Positions 13,434 to 26,400 of a DNA stretch of 64,000 nucleotides are shown here, one piece after another. Positions within the stretch are counted from its first letter, which is position 1. Each line of letters begins with the position of its first letter. This stretch comes from Bimastos eiseni (taxonomy: Eukaryota; Annelida; Clitellata; Crassiclitellata; Lumbricidae), in the NCBI GenBank assembly GCA_959347315.1, contig OY365822.1, forward strand, positions 11,167,822 through 11,231,821. The letters run 5' to 3'. The notes under the pieces are model-generated. The model had not been told where the DNA came from and searched no databases. It saw nothing but the letters and a program-made list of their open reading frames with translations. The position numbers and the translations under genes were made by a program.

Positions 13434-16400
13434 ATATATATATGATTGTGTGTGCATCTGTATACATGTAGGCCTATGTGTGCAAGTGTGTATGCATATA
13501 GACCTATGTATGTATACATATATGTGCGTATAGCAACGTGTGTATGCGCGTATGAATGACAGGTGATTGTTGATCTGTGTTATTACCTGTACGGTTCCAT
13601 CGACTACGTCATCCTGTACTGATGATGAGATGCTTGTCTCAGCAGTCAGTCGACAATCGACGTAGAGGCGAACGACGCCACCTGGCGAACATCGCAGTAG
13701 AAAGACGAGATCTGTCTTCTTCGGCAGAGGGCCAAGCACCTGTCGTCGGACGCGCTTCCCACGCACCGTATGGAAGACCAGCGCTGAAGATAGAACGATT
13801 GCAGGTCAAACTGCGGTTGGTCTCTCTTTCTAGCTTCTATGAGAGTTAACGTATGTATGTATGTATGTATGTATGTATGTATGTATGTATGTATGTATGT
13901 ATGTATGTATGTATGTATGTATGTATGTATGTATGTATGTATGTATGTATGTATGTATGTATGTATGTATGTATGTATGTATGTATGTATGTATGTATGT
14001 ATGTATGTATGTATGTATGTATGTATGTATGTATGTATGTATGTATGTATGTATGTATGTATGTATGTATGTATGTATGTATGTATGTATGTATGTATGT
14101 ATGTATGTATGTATGTATGTATGTATGTATGTATGTATGTATGTATGTATGTATGTATGTATGTATGTATGTATGTATGTATGTATGTATGTATGTATGT
14201 ATGTATGTATGTATGTATGTATGTATGTATGTATGTATGTATGTATGTATGTATGTATGTATGTATGTATGTATGTATGTGTGTGTATGCAAAACTTCTA
14301 TCCCTTCTAGGGTGATGGAAGCAAAAATCGTCTGCATCCCAGGGTGATTGAAGCAAAAATCCCCCTCGCCCCAAGCCTAAGGGTTGATGACGGACTTCTG
14401 ATTAAATGCAAATTGTTTCAGGGATAATGATGAACTTTGTAACAGTAAGCAAAAGCAATTCAGAATTTCAGACATTGCACTGTCTACAAAATTACAATAT
14501 ATCCTAACTGACTAAGATACAATAGTTATGTTACTTACAATATTAAGCAACATTACCATCGTAAGTAACGGTGCGCCGACAAAACGGTGTAAGTAACATT
14601 GTTAGAATTGCAATGTTACTTACCTAAAAGACTAAAGTTACGCTACTAAAATACACAGATGCATGAATTACGTTATCATTCTCCAATTAGCCCAGCTACA
14701 GCTATCCATTTTGTTTTAATTAAGCCCCTGTGAGTAAGCGGGTTACCACGACTTCGCTTTTGTGGGCGTTGTATAAATATCGGGTTTACGACCGACCACG
14801 ATTGATAACGATTCGATCCAGAAAGTAAACGGAAAATCCTGGACTTCCTGGTCTATTTCGAAAGTAGCCTCCGCACACTCTATCATTGGAGGTCTCTACT
14901 TAAATGATGAAGACTTCGTTCCGAAAAGCGATTTTGGATAAATTATTCCACTCAGAGGGATATCGTCATATCTCAAGGCACAGGCCCCAGACAAGGCCCT
15001 CCATATCCAGAGGGCCATGCCCTAGAGCCCAGAGGGCCATTCTCAAAAACGCTTCCCAATGATATATGTGCCTCCAGGCGGTCAATGCATGTTGAAACAA
15101 TTTAACGCAGACGCTGTCAGAGATGCGTGCGAGGCGTCTGCGACTTACTGGACCTTTTACATGGTGCATACGTTGATCTAGTTCGTTAACTTAAAAGGAA
15201 GGCGACCTGAGTGGAAAAGACAAAGGATCGTGCTGTCGGCAGATCAAAGGCACCGCTCCACATAGATCAAAGTCATCTTTAACACATGATCTCTGTCTGT
15301 CCAAAGAATAGACAACCAGACGAAAAGTCTGAACCGAAACGGTGCACTAGACGATACAGTTTAGACGAATACGGAAACCAACACATAATATCCACCTGTA
15401 ACTATGCAGGGTGTAGGACAAAACCCCTCTGACATAAACCCCTCTGACATAAACCCCTCTGACATAAACCCCTCTGACATAAACCCCTCTGACATAAACC
15501 CCTCTGACATAAACCCCTCTGACATAAACCCCTCTGACATAAACCCCTCAGACATGAACCCCTCTGACATAAACCCCTCTGGACTAAACCCCCCCCCTCT
15601 TGCCCTAACTAGGTTCTGCATAGAAGCCATACCATAATAACTGACACTACTAATAAAGTTTGCACAACATTACAAGTGACACTCAGTACGACTAGTGGTC
15701 TAACTCAGAGGTGTCCAGATAGGGGGCGCAGGGTATTTTTTTGAGTCTTAGTGGGATATCTTGACTACCTGACACTTGGAACCAGGGTGTTTGCCTCCAT
15801 CAATCAGAGGGGGATTGACGCCCCTGGTCTAACTTATATAAGAAATCGAGTCACAGATAACACACATACGCTATGCATTGACTCACCTGACGCGTCTGAA
15901 AAAGCCGTGTCACAGATAGCCTATAATAAATTACGCACAGTGGTGCCTTCAGTTTACATAGACCTATCATACATTAACAACAAAAAGACCAAGGAACTAA
16001 TTAACTGTTTGCTATTTAACTATTGGACGACGATACCTGAGTGACCGCATCAGACTTTGAAATGACACATATGACACATGCTTTACTTCAGACTTTAAAG
16101 TATACACACGTTTCTAAGTAATAAAAGTAAAAAAGTAACAAAAATTTATTTTCGGGGGTTTGTCCTACTTAGGGGGGGTTTGTCAGAGGGGTTTTGTCAG
16201 AGGGGGCTGGTCAGGGGAGGTTTTTGTCAGAGGGGGTTGTCAGAGGAGGTTTTTGTCAGAGGGGTTTGTCAGAGGAGGTTTTTGTCAGAGGGGTTTGTCA
16301 GAGGAGGCTTTTGTCAGAGGGGTTTGTCAGGGGAGGTTTTTGTCAGAGGGGTTTGTCAGAGGAGGTTTTGTCAGAGGGGTTTGTCAAGGGAGGTTTTTGT

Positions 16401-17356
16401 CAGGGGGGTTTGTCAGAGGAGGTTTTTGTCAGAGGGGCTTGTCAGAGGAGGTTTTTGTCAGAGGGGGTTGTCAGGGGAGGTTTTTGTCAGAGGGGTTTGT
16501 CAGGGGAGGTTTTTGTCAGAGGGGTTTGTCAGGGGAGGTTTTTGTCAGAGGGGTTTGTCTACTATGCACATAATGTGTATGTACATACAATGCAATATAA
16601 CTCGGCATTTATAACGCGCTTTAACAAGACAAGTCTTGCACGAAAGCGAATTTCTCAACGCCCAATGAAGCCATGTCAGAGGAGAGCCATGTCAGAGGAG
16701 ACGAGCTTAAACGCCAGCACTATATATAAGATCAAATCGGGACAGTAGCCGAGCTCAAAACTGCTCGGTTCGTTCCGGTACCATGCCAGAATCCGATACT
16801 TATGACCATCAAGTTCATTTACGGTGGCTTTTGCCCTCCGAATACGGACCTGCGATATGCGATTGGACAACAAAACTACAGAATCACGGGTCGACCTTTG
16901 CCCTGGAACAAGCATATGTAATGCTTGCCGCATGGTTACAATTGCGGATCAATATTGGCGCCTGACGATTCGCTTGGACTCTCATATCCAGAGATTATAA
17001 ACGGTACATTGTAAAGTTAAAGAGTGATTTTCAGACATTTTACTTTTACTAATTACTGGTATTATTAGCCTGTTGAAAAATCGTAGGCTTTATAAAGAAT
17101 GGTTGATAGTAGCAAACTTTCGAGTGAGATGTAGGCCGAATAGGCTACGGAACTCATTTTAGTTATAACTAATAGCACTATTGGAGTATCGGTGTATTTA
17201 GGCCTGCCAGTCCACAGACACAACGGGCCCCGGGGTAGCCACTCCTCAGGGCCCCTTGTTTTTCAATTTTATCAGTAATTCCAAGTATGACGCAGACCTA
17301 TCAAAAGGCTATCAAGCTATATTTAATGAATAATAACCATACTAATGAATAGTAAT

Positions 17357-17423
<67 letters not shown>

Positions 17424-20400
17424 GTAATAATACTGAAATTAAACATACAAGTAAAGTGACTTAACAGGTTCATCTCTGACTTTAATTATAAGGAAATTTA
17501 CAGAAACATGAAATGTGAGTATGTCAATGTCGGCAAAAAAGTCGAACAAGTAGATATTTATAATATTTATGAAAGATTTATTAAATATTGGAGGACTATA
17601 ATCAACTCCATCCCCTCCACCTGAAATTTTGACGTGAGAGAATTTCCAATACAAACACACGTGTAAAACTGCTAGCAAATCAACGTGAGAAACGAATATC
17701 GTTCACCCAAACACTCATAACCACACGTACGCACACACCTCGTTTCTAAATTTAATTAATGGAAAATTTTCGCCGGCTGAAATTAATAGCAGGCCCTCTT
17801 AAAAGTTATTTTGGCGGCTCAAGCCTATGTCTTTCATGCCAGCAGAAACAGACGATCAATGTCCGGAGCCGGACCGCCTAGGGTGGTCGCCGGTGTAGAA
17901 GTACAGCCGATGTTAATGTCTCATTTTAATTATAGGCAATTAATATCAACTGTCCTCTAACTGCGGATCTAGTTGGAGCATCGCTGAAATATAGAGGAAG
18001 CTTGGTGCCTAAGAGACAGGCAAGACTCGTAGTGGTTTTAATACAGAATGAATGAACAGCTTCTGAACTACTCTTAACCCGGCCTTGTTATGTTGAAATT
18101 GAAATTCTAGAAATTTGATATCGCCATCTTCCAACATCTTTTGCTCAGAAGTGCACACGTCTCGACGACGCAACTGCAGTTGTAATGCAGAGCAACTGTG
18201 TGCGAAGAACTTGCTCAAGGTCCCTACAGAGTGACTGACGCCTCGGACGAGGGTCGAACCCGCTCACTCAGCACACACTGAGTACGGTATCTTGGTAGAT
18301 TCTTGAAACTACTTGACAATGATGAGCAATGCCAATGTGTCAGCTTTCCCTAGAATTAGTTTTTACCGAACCAGAGCGCAGACACATAGACGAGGCGTTA
18401 CATCAAGTTTGTTTGATTGATTGATTGATTGATTGACTGCCGTGACGTTAACTCCAGACAAAAAATCGAAGAGCTTTCCTAGAAGTTGGGTCATCAGACG
18501 CACCTAATGGGCAATCGCTTACGTAACACCACACAACAGCTAATCAAACGCATGCGCGGTTGGCATGCATCCGGGTTTTATTAGACGGGCGCGGTGACGT
18601 CACTGAATGCGTTCGGCTGCACCGGTTAGCATCCCATTTCCGGTGTCTGTCTTCCTGCTTCTGTTGCGAGACGCGTGGTGTGGAAACGTTGCGACCTTTA
18701 CTGATAATTATTTCTGCCCCCTAGTTAAGCTGCTGATCAGTCCAACTCGTACCGTATGGACGGATGATGGAGGGTGGGGTGAGAAGTGTTCGTCTGCGCT
18801 TCAACCCACCGGAAGTTCAGTCTATCTTCACTGAAAAGTCGGCCAGAAAATGATTACGCCATGCCCTGGCCTTTTTGCGTCTGACTTTGCCTTCTCTGGA
18901 GCTAGTCTAATCGAATCTCAACTAGTACTTTGTTATCTAGACTATTAGTATCTAAACAATCATATCCACTCATCTCCGTTTATGTCACTTTAATTCCATT
19001 ATATTCCATGTTGTTCCATATTATTACATTCCATCTAATCTGTTTCATTCTATTCCATTCTGTTCCATTTTATTTCGTTTTAATTCCTTTCACACTATTC
19101 CATTCTACTTCATTGCATTCCATTCTTTTCGATTCCATTCCACTCAATTCATTTCTATTTAACTCTATTCCATTTAATTTTGTTCCAATATATTCCAATT
19201 CCACTCTATTTCATTTCCATTCTATTCCATTTCCTTCCGTTCAATTCTGTTCCACTCTGTTCGTTTCGACTCCACTCAATATTATTCTACCTGTTCCATT
19301 CTATTCCATTCCATTCCATTCTATTCCATTCTATTCCATTCCATTTTATTCCATTCCATTCTATTTCATTCCATTTTATTCCATTCCATTACATTCTATT
19401 CCATTCTATTCCATTCCATTCTATTCTATTTCATTCTATTAATTCTGTTCAAATCAATTTCATTTTGGAAGCGTCTTTTGTACCAATGTTGCAACCATAC
19501 AGGCGTGTCTCGAATTGGCAATTTCTAATATTTCTCATTCATGGACTCCAATCGTTTTTTCTCATTGGATAATCTTTAACATCGCACCAAATACTTCACG
19601 TGATTTCGATAAGGTAACTTTTTAAAGCGGCTCAAGAAGCCCCGTGTCTAACACTGCTTAGAGCGGTAAGGTAGTTCTCACAATTTCATCTCAAAGACTC
19701 ATTCACTCACTAATTCCTATGTTCAATTATTCATCCAATCGCCTATTAAGCCATTCATGCATACATTAATTCACTTGTTCACTCATTCACCAGCTCCATT
19801 CGTTAATTCATGCGTTCATCCATCCAATCGTTCATCCATGCACTTATCATTCATCAATACGTTCATTCATTCATTTTATTCACCACATTTATTCGTCCAC
19901 TTGTCCACTCGTTCATTCGTTCACTCGTTTCTTCAATAACTCCTTTCGTGCATTCAACCATCCATTCAGTCATTCATCCATCCATTCATTCATTCATCCA
20001 TCCATTCATTCATTCAACCATCCATTCATTCGCGGTCCACTTACTCGGTTCGTCTTCACTGCGGATGACCCGTAGTGACGTCACTTGACCTGTCCGATGG
20101 CGATTCGTTAAGACGTCCTTCGACGACCTCTCAGCCATCCGAGTCAATTCCAGAAGTGTCTCCGTCGCGGGACCTCCGTCCAGTTCCAGGTTCAGCTTAG
20201 CGATCACGATGACATCATCTACTTCTTTGTGAGTCTTTTCAGAACCTAGTTGGAAAAAATACAGTCAACTGACTCAGTTTAGGCGCAGGGTACTCCAAGT
20301 GTGGCTGTATATCTGTGCGCGAGTGACACTGTGTGTCCTTTTGTATGTATGCTTATTTCTGTCTGGCAGTCTGATCCTATCTCTGTATCTGTCTCTGTCT

Positions 20401-23400
20401 CCGTCTGTTTCTCTCTGTCGGCTTCTTCTATCCGTCTGTCTCTGTCTCTGTATTTGAATCTCTCTCTACCTCTCTATATATCTCTCTGTCTTTTTCTGCC
20501 TCTTCTCTCTTAGTCCATCTCTTCAGCTCTAGAATCTGTCTAACGCAATGTTTCCCAATCTTCTTTGGCCGTGGAACCATTTGAATATTAAATTTCTTGA
20601 CGGAACCCCCGTCCAAAACTATACATCTTCTGTGTTAGGTAAAAACGCTTGCGAATGTAAACAATTATAGGCTTAGGCTGATTCCTAGACTGGGCCTTCT
20701 TCATTCTTCTTCTTCCTCCTCCTTCTTCTCTTCCTGCTTCTGCTGCTTCTTCTCCGCACTTCTTTTCTTGCTCCTGGTCCTCATCCCATTAGATTAATAA
20801 TAACACAATTATCGATTAAAATGAAATATGAATTCTCATTTACATAAAGTTATACACATGTGTTAAGTAAAAACTGTAAAGTCCTCCATTTGTTGAACCT
20901 TTGATTTCACTCCATGGAATCTCATGGTTCCACGGAACCCAATTTTGGGAAACGCTGGTCTAACGTGTGACCGTAATCTGACTGCTCAGCTATCCGCATT
21001 TCTTTCTGTTCATCCTGTTCTTTCTATGTACCTCTATATCTGTCTGTAATACTCTGTATGTCTGTCTGTCTGTCTGTCTGTCTCTGCCTCTCGCTGCTTC
21101 TATGCATCTCCAGCCTCGTCCCCATCCCTTCTTTCAGCCCGCATCTTTATCTTCCGTCCCAGCCTCTGTCCCTGTCTCTACACTTCTGTCTCTGCCTCTT
21201 CCTGCCCATATGCCTATGCCATTGTATGTTTGTTTGTTGCACTCATCCGTGTCTGTTTCTGTGCTAGTCATTGTCGTAAAATACGGTCAGTTTGGCCCAC
21301 GCATAAATGGCTAGACTAAATTATGTTGCGCAGACGGTACGAGTAATTGCAGTCAGACATTCCGAATCACTTAGCGAACATCTGTCAATCTTTCCTCTCC
21401 TCTTCCTTCCTCTCATCTTTCTGTTTCTCTTGCTGACCTACTTTCCCCTCCTCCTGCTCCTCCTCCTTCTTCTCCTCCTCTTTCTCCTCTTCAGTCCCTT
21501 TTTTTAACTTACTTGACTTCTTCCTCATTTTGTCTCCTTCTACTCTCACCTCCACATTCTCTTTTACAACCTACTCTACCTCTTCCTCATTCTTCTCCTT
21601 CTTCCACCTTCTTCTCCTCCTGCTCTTTCTGCTTCTTCTCCGCACTTCCTTTCTTGCACCTGGTCCTCATCCTATTTCTTCTTTTTCCTTCTTTTGTATC
21701 TTCTTCTGTTCCTTCTTCTCCACCTTCCTTCTTCATTACCTTCTACTCCTCACTTTTCCCCATAATTTTCGTAAAGCCTAAAATCATGGGATCTGTTGCG
21801 TAGCTTGTAGTGTCCTTTTGTCATGCTTCATGGTAAAATTGTGTCTAATTGTACTTTTGTCATCTTAAACTCATTTCGTGCGTGATCTTATTATTCCTCA
21901 CACTTTTATTCTTTCAATTTTTCTTCTTCCTCATCTTTAGATCTGTTCTTCTTCTTTTTATTCATTTTCTTCTCCCTCGTATTCTTCTACATACATGTAT
22001 TCTTCATGTTCTTCTTAAGATTTCTTCTGATTTTTGCTTCATATTATACACCTTCCTTCTTCTTCTTAATAAAGATCCTCTCCGTAATTCTCTCTGTAAT
22101 TCTTTTCACCGTTATCAACATCTCCGATCATTTACTTCTGCTTCTACTTTTGCTATTTCCTTTTTCTTATTCTTTAGAGTCCTTTTCAAACTCTTATTCA
22201 AACTTTTTCTTCAGAGTCTTCTTTTTCTGATTTTTTTCTTCTTTTACTGCAGAGTCATCTTCACACTCTGCTTCATAATTTTTTTCTACAGATTAATTCT
22301 CTTCAGATAATTATTTCTGAAGATTTTTTTTCTTCCAATATTTTTTTTCTTCCACTTCAGATTCATCTTCAGACTTTACTTCATACCTTTTTCTAAAGAT
22401 TTTTTTTTATTCAGACTATTATTTTCCTCAGACTACTTGCTTCAGATTATTTTTGTCTTCAGATTATTCTGCTGCTTCAGATTATTTTTTATTCAGATTC
22501 TTTATTCTCTTTCTCAGAGTCTTTATTCTTCCTCTACACCTCAGCTCTTTTTCTCTCCTTCCTCTTACTCAATCCCGAAACTCCCAAATGATGAATTGCC
22601 CAATGCTTTAGTGTCAGTGGGAATTAGATTGCTTAGCACGACCATTTATCGCCCAGTGAACTGAAGTTGGGCACCACACCCTGAGGCCAGCCATCGCCGC
22701 CAACGCATCACCCCCAGTCACATGCACCAGCATCTGCAACCAAGGCACCGTATGCTGGCGACTGATGGCTAATGCTCCGTAATTCTAAACATCTCGTAAC
22801 AAAGTCAGGTGTTTCTCATAATACCTTGCTACAAGAAAGAGACAGTCAGACAAATAGACAAACAGAAACATAAAACATACATACCTACATACTTACAAAC
22901 ATATATATACACACATGCATACATACATACAGACACGTACACATACAGACATACACGCACACATACACATGCATCTAGACAGACAAGCAGAGACAGACAA
23001 AGACAGACACGCAGCAAACAGACACTGATGGTCTAAGCAAGTCAGCGTGTTAGCATGACAGATGCTAAAGGAGTCAAGGATAAGACGCAGGCAGACATTT
23101 ACCCAGATCATCCACAAAAAAGAAAGGGTATCACAGACAGACAGACATTTTCAATCAGGGCGCATAAGTTCCAGTTTCTCCCTGTTCCCACGAAATCCTG
23201 TAATCTTCATTACCACCATCCACCACAACCATCCACCACCACTACCACCATCAACCACCACCATCCACCACCACTACCACCATCCACCCACCACCACCAT
23301 CCACCCACCCCACCATCCACCCCCACCATCCACCACCAACAACAACCACTACCACCTCCACCACCTTCACCAACCACCACCACCACCACCTATTCTCACA

Positions 23401-26400
23401 CCCCATTACATTACTCAGCGTGCCACGGTGTGCCAAACTCTTCTGTCTTCCTAGCCACACAGTCAATCTCTCACACACCTTAAAACAAAGCATTACGCGG
23501 CAGAGCGAAGCAGAGGGTGTTGATTGCCATTCTTCTTCACTACTAAAGATCGTCGTTAACACCCCATTACCCCGTGCCACAGTCAGTCGACGATCACCCA
23601 TCTGGTCGTGCGAGGGCGCGTTTACTACTCGCCTCTTCTCAGCAAGTGCCCCCTCCGAGGTGTGGCCCCAGGTCGAGCATCTATTGGTTGAAGAGTAAAT
23701 GCCACAAGTGATAATATCTAGCTGCATATTAAGACAAACAGTGATGTCCTTATTATGTGGCCTAATGAAAAATAGCATGCTTTCGTGTATGCATTGATCA
23801 TTGCATCAGTATATGCTTGTAGGTATGTATGATATTGGGGTCTTACTATGCTCGTCATTTGTCTTGCATTCTTATTCTTGTGTTTAATTTTTTGAGATTG
23901 ATAATAAAAACATGTGGTTATGGTTATGTGGTGGTTATGTATATAAGCTTGTAGGTATGTATGTACGTATTCGCTAGAAGACGTCGCAATACACAGTGAA
24001 TATAACTATTTTATATGACAAGGTTTGGTATGTGGCATATTATGATATGGTAAATAGCGCAACGGAATATAACATGATATGATTTGATATATCATATCAT
24101 ATGATGTGATGAGATATCGTATGGTATGATATCATTTGATATCACACGATATTATATGACATCATATGATATCATTGTATAATAATGGAACTTATGCGCC
24201 CTGAATAAAAATGTCTGTCTGTCTGTGATAACCACCACACCAACTGTAAGCAACGAGAAGGAAGAATTAATCAGAATAATTATTCCTGGAATGCACGGAA
24301 GAAAGATTCCATGCACAGCACGATATGGTATGGTATATTATGGCATATTATGTCACATAACCAACAAAAGGATATTACATATTTTTGTCTAGTAGAAGAA
24401 GAAGCGGTTGGGGAAGAGTTCGTTACAAGTGATCATCCGATTATCAGATTCAAGGTATATTTGGATAACGAATAGGAAGTCGAAAAATACCAAAAAAATG
24501 TCACAACTTTTTCAAAGCAAACAAGGTGAGAGGCAAAACACGACACATAGAGCTGAAAATTGATTGGCAGATCTGAGAAGCTGGAAGCAGCTTGTATCCT
24601 GCATGAGGGATGTATTTGAAGAAATAGCACCATCTGCCATCAGAAAAAACATAACCTTTTTGACTCTCTTTGAGAGTGTGGGTTAACAAGGAGGTAGAAA
24701 AAACCAGAAGAACCAAAAGCATGACGAAATAAATAAAAAAGATAATTATTACTGAAGGAGGTGATAAAGGAATATTAAGAAAATCGGAGTTAAGATACAA
24801 AAAGGGACAACAAGGGTTTCTAGATTAACGAGAATAAAGTAAAAACGGAAAGACAAGGACAAGGTTGGACCATTAAATAACGACCAGGGCAAGATTAACA
24901 AGATTAGCTAACAACGAATCCACAATAAAATAGTAAATAAGTCTAATTCTAGTTGAGGAACGAGTGGAGTCATGGAGTGAGTAAGGAGGATGAGATAACC
25001 CAGGAGACTCAATTAGGGACGAAAGGTCCCGCAAGTTAGGGCCACCTAGTAATATAGGTTAAAAAGAAAAGTGATAGCCGGTAAGAGAAGATTAAAGGGA
25101 AAATATAATAGATTCAACGGTGTACAAAAAACCTTAACTAGTCTTAACTAACAAAATATCGTTAGCAGGTCTCACCTCCCTTGTAAATGAGGTTGATAGT
25201 ATACGGTAAGCGTACCAGATCCACAGAAAATGTTCGAGAGAAGCGATGACCAGCTGTTGACAGATGTTAATTTCACCGAAGAGATGGTGGCGGGGATGTT
25301 GGAAAGTCTTTAGGAAGATAAAACTCCTGTATCGGACGAGATGCACCCAACGTTTACAACGGAGGTGAGACCTGACGTATACGAGTCATTCTGTCTGGCA
25401 CAATCAATGAATCCTTCAAGCCAGGAGATATACCATGAGACTGGAGAGATGCCATAGAGATCGTAGTTTTTAAGAAAGGGAAAAGAGCGAAACTATTGCA
25501 ATAGCAGACTGGCATCATATGTGCTGTAGAAAATTAGTAGAGTCGAAGATGGCAGAGTTCCTAAAAGCGGAACAATAAGCAACAGCCAGCACGGTTTCAA
25601 GAAAGGAATTAATGTGCTGGATTTCCTTGAGGAGGTGTACGGTCATCTGGAACAAATTTATCTGTGGAATTGATCTACCTATAGACTTTGTTAAAGCAGT
25701 TGATGAAGTACATTACAAAAGATCAGCAAAGAAGCTACAGGCGTGCGTAATGCATGGTATATAGTATACCTCAAAGAATTACCAATTGGCTGAAGGATGG
25801 GAGATAACGGTAAAGCATTAAAGAAAGGAACTCAAGTTGGATCAATGTCACAAGTGGAGTCCTTCAAGTCCTTTAAGGATCAGTACAGGAACCAATGTTG
25901 TTTGTAATATATATGGACCTAATGGATATCGACAAAGAAATTGCTTCGAAGATTTAAAAATTTGCAGACGGTACACAACTCTACGAACAGGTCAACAATG
26001 AGGATGAAGTCAAAGTACCGAACGAGGATTTGCCAGGAGTGTACAAAATAGTCTGAAGATTGGCAGATGCCTTACAACGCGAATAAATATGCAGCCATGC
26101 AGATGGGAAGAAAAAACAGTGGATTGTGTATTAGGCGGCTGGAAATTAAGATCAACAGAAGAAGAGAAAGACACTGAAGTCATAGTTCATCAAAGCCATT
26201 AATATTAAGACGATGTACAAAGGCAGCGACCAGAGCCAATAAGATCCTGGGATTTATCATAATAACGATAATCAGCAGAGACAAGGAATTTCTTCCCACC
26301 TGCAATGACTGCGCATTTATTCATGTTAAAAAGCATCTGCCAAAGCATCTTGAACCTGTACAAAGAGACTCACTCATTGTCAGGGCTTGAATTGGGACGG

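Noticed and set aside
13646..14374. Long ORFs on both strands encoding CMYV or YIHT repeats
   Set aside because: They are produced by the perfect ATGT microsatellite, which is stop-free in several frames.
15361..15630. ORFs with MSEGF or NPSDI repeats
   Set aside because: A 15-bp unit is a multiple of three, so open frames are automatic.
22829..23117. Cys-rich minus-strand ORFs
   Set aside because: They come from ACAT and ACAG simple repeats.
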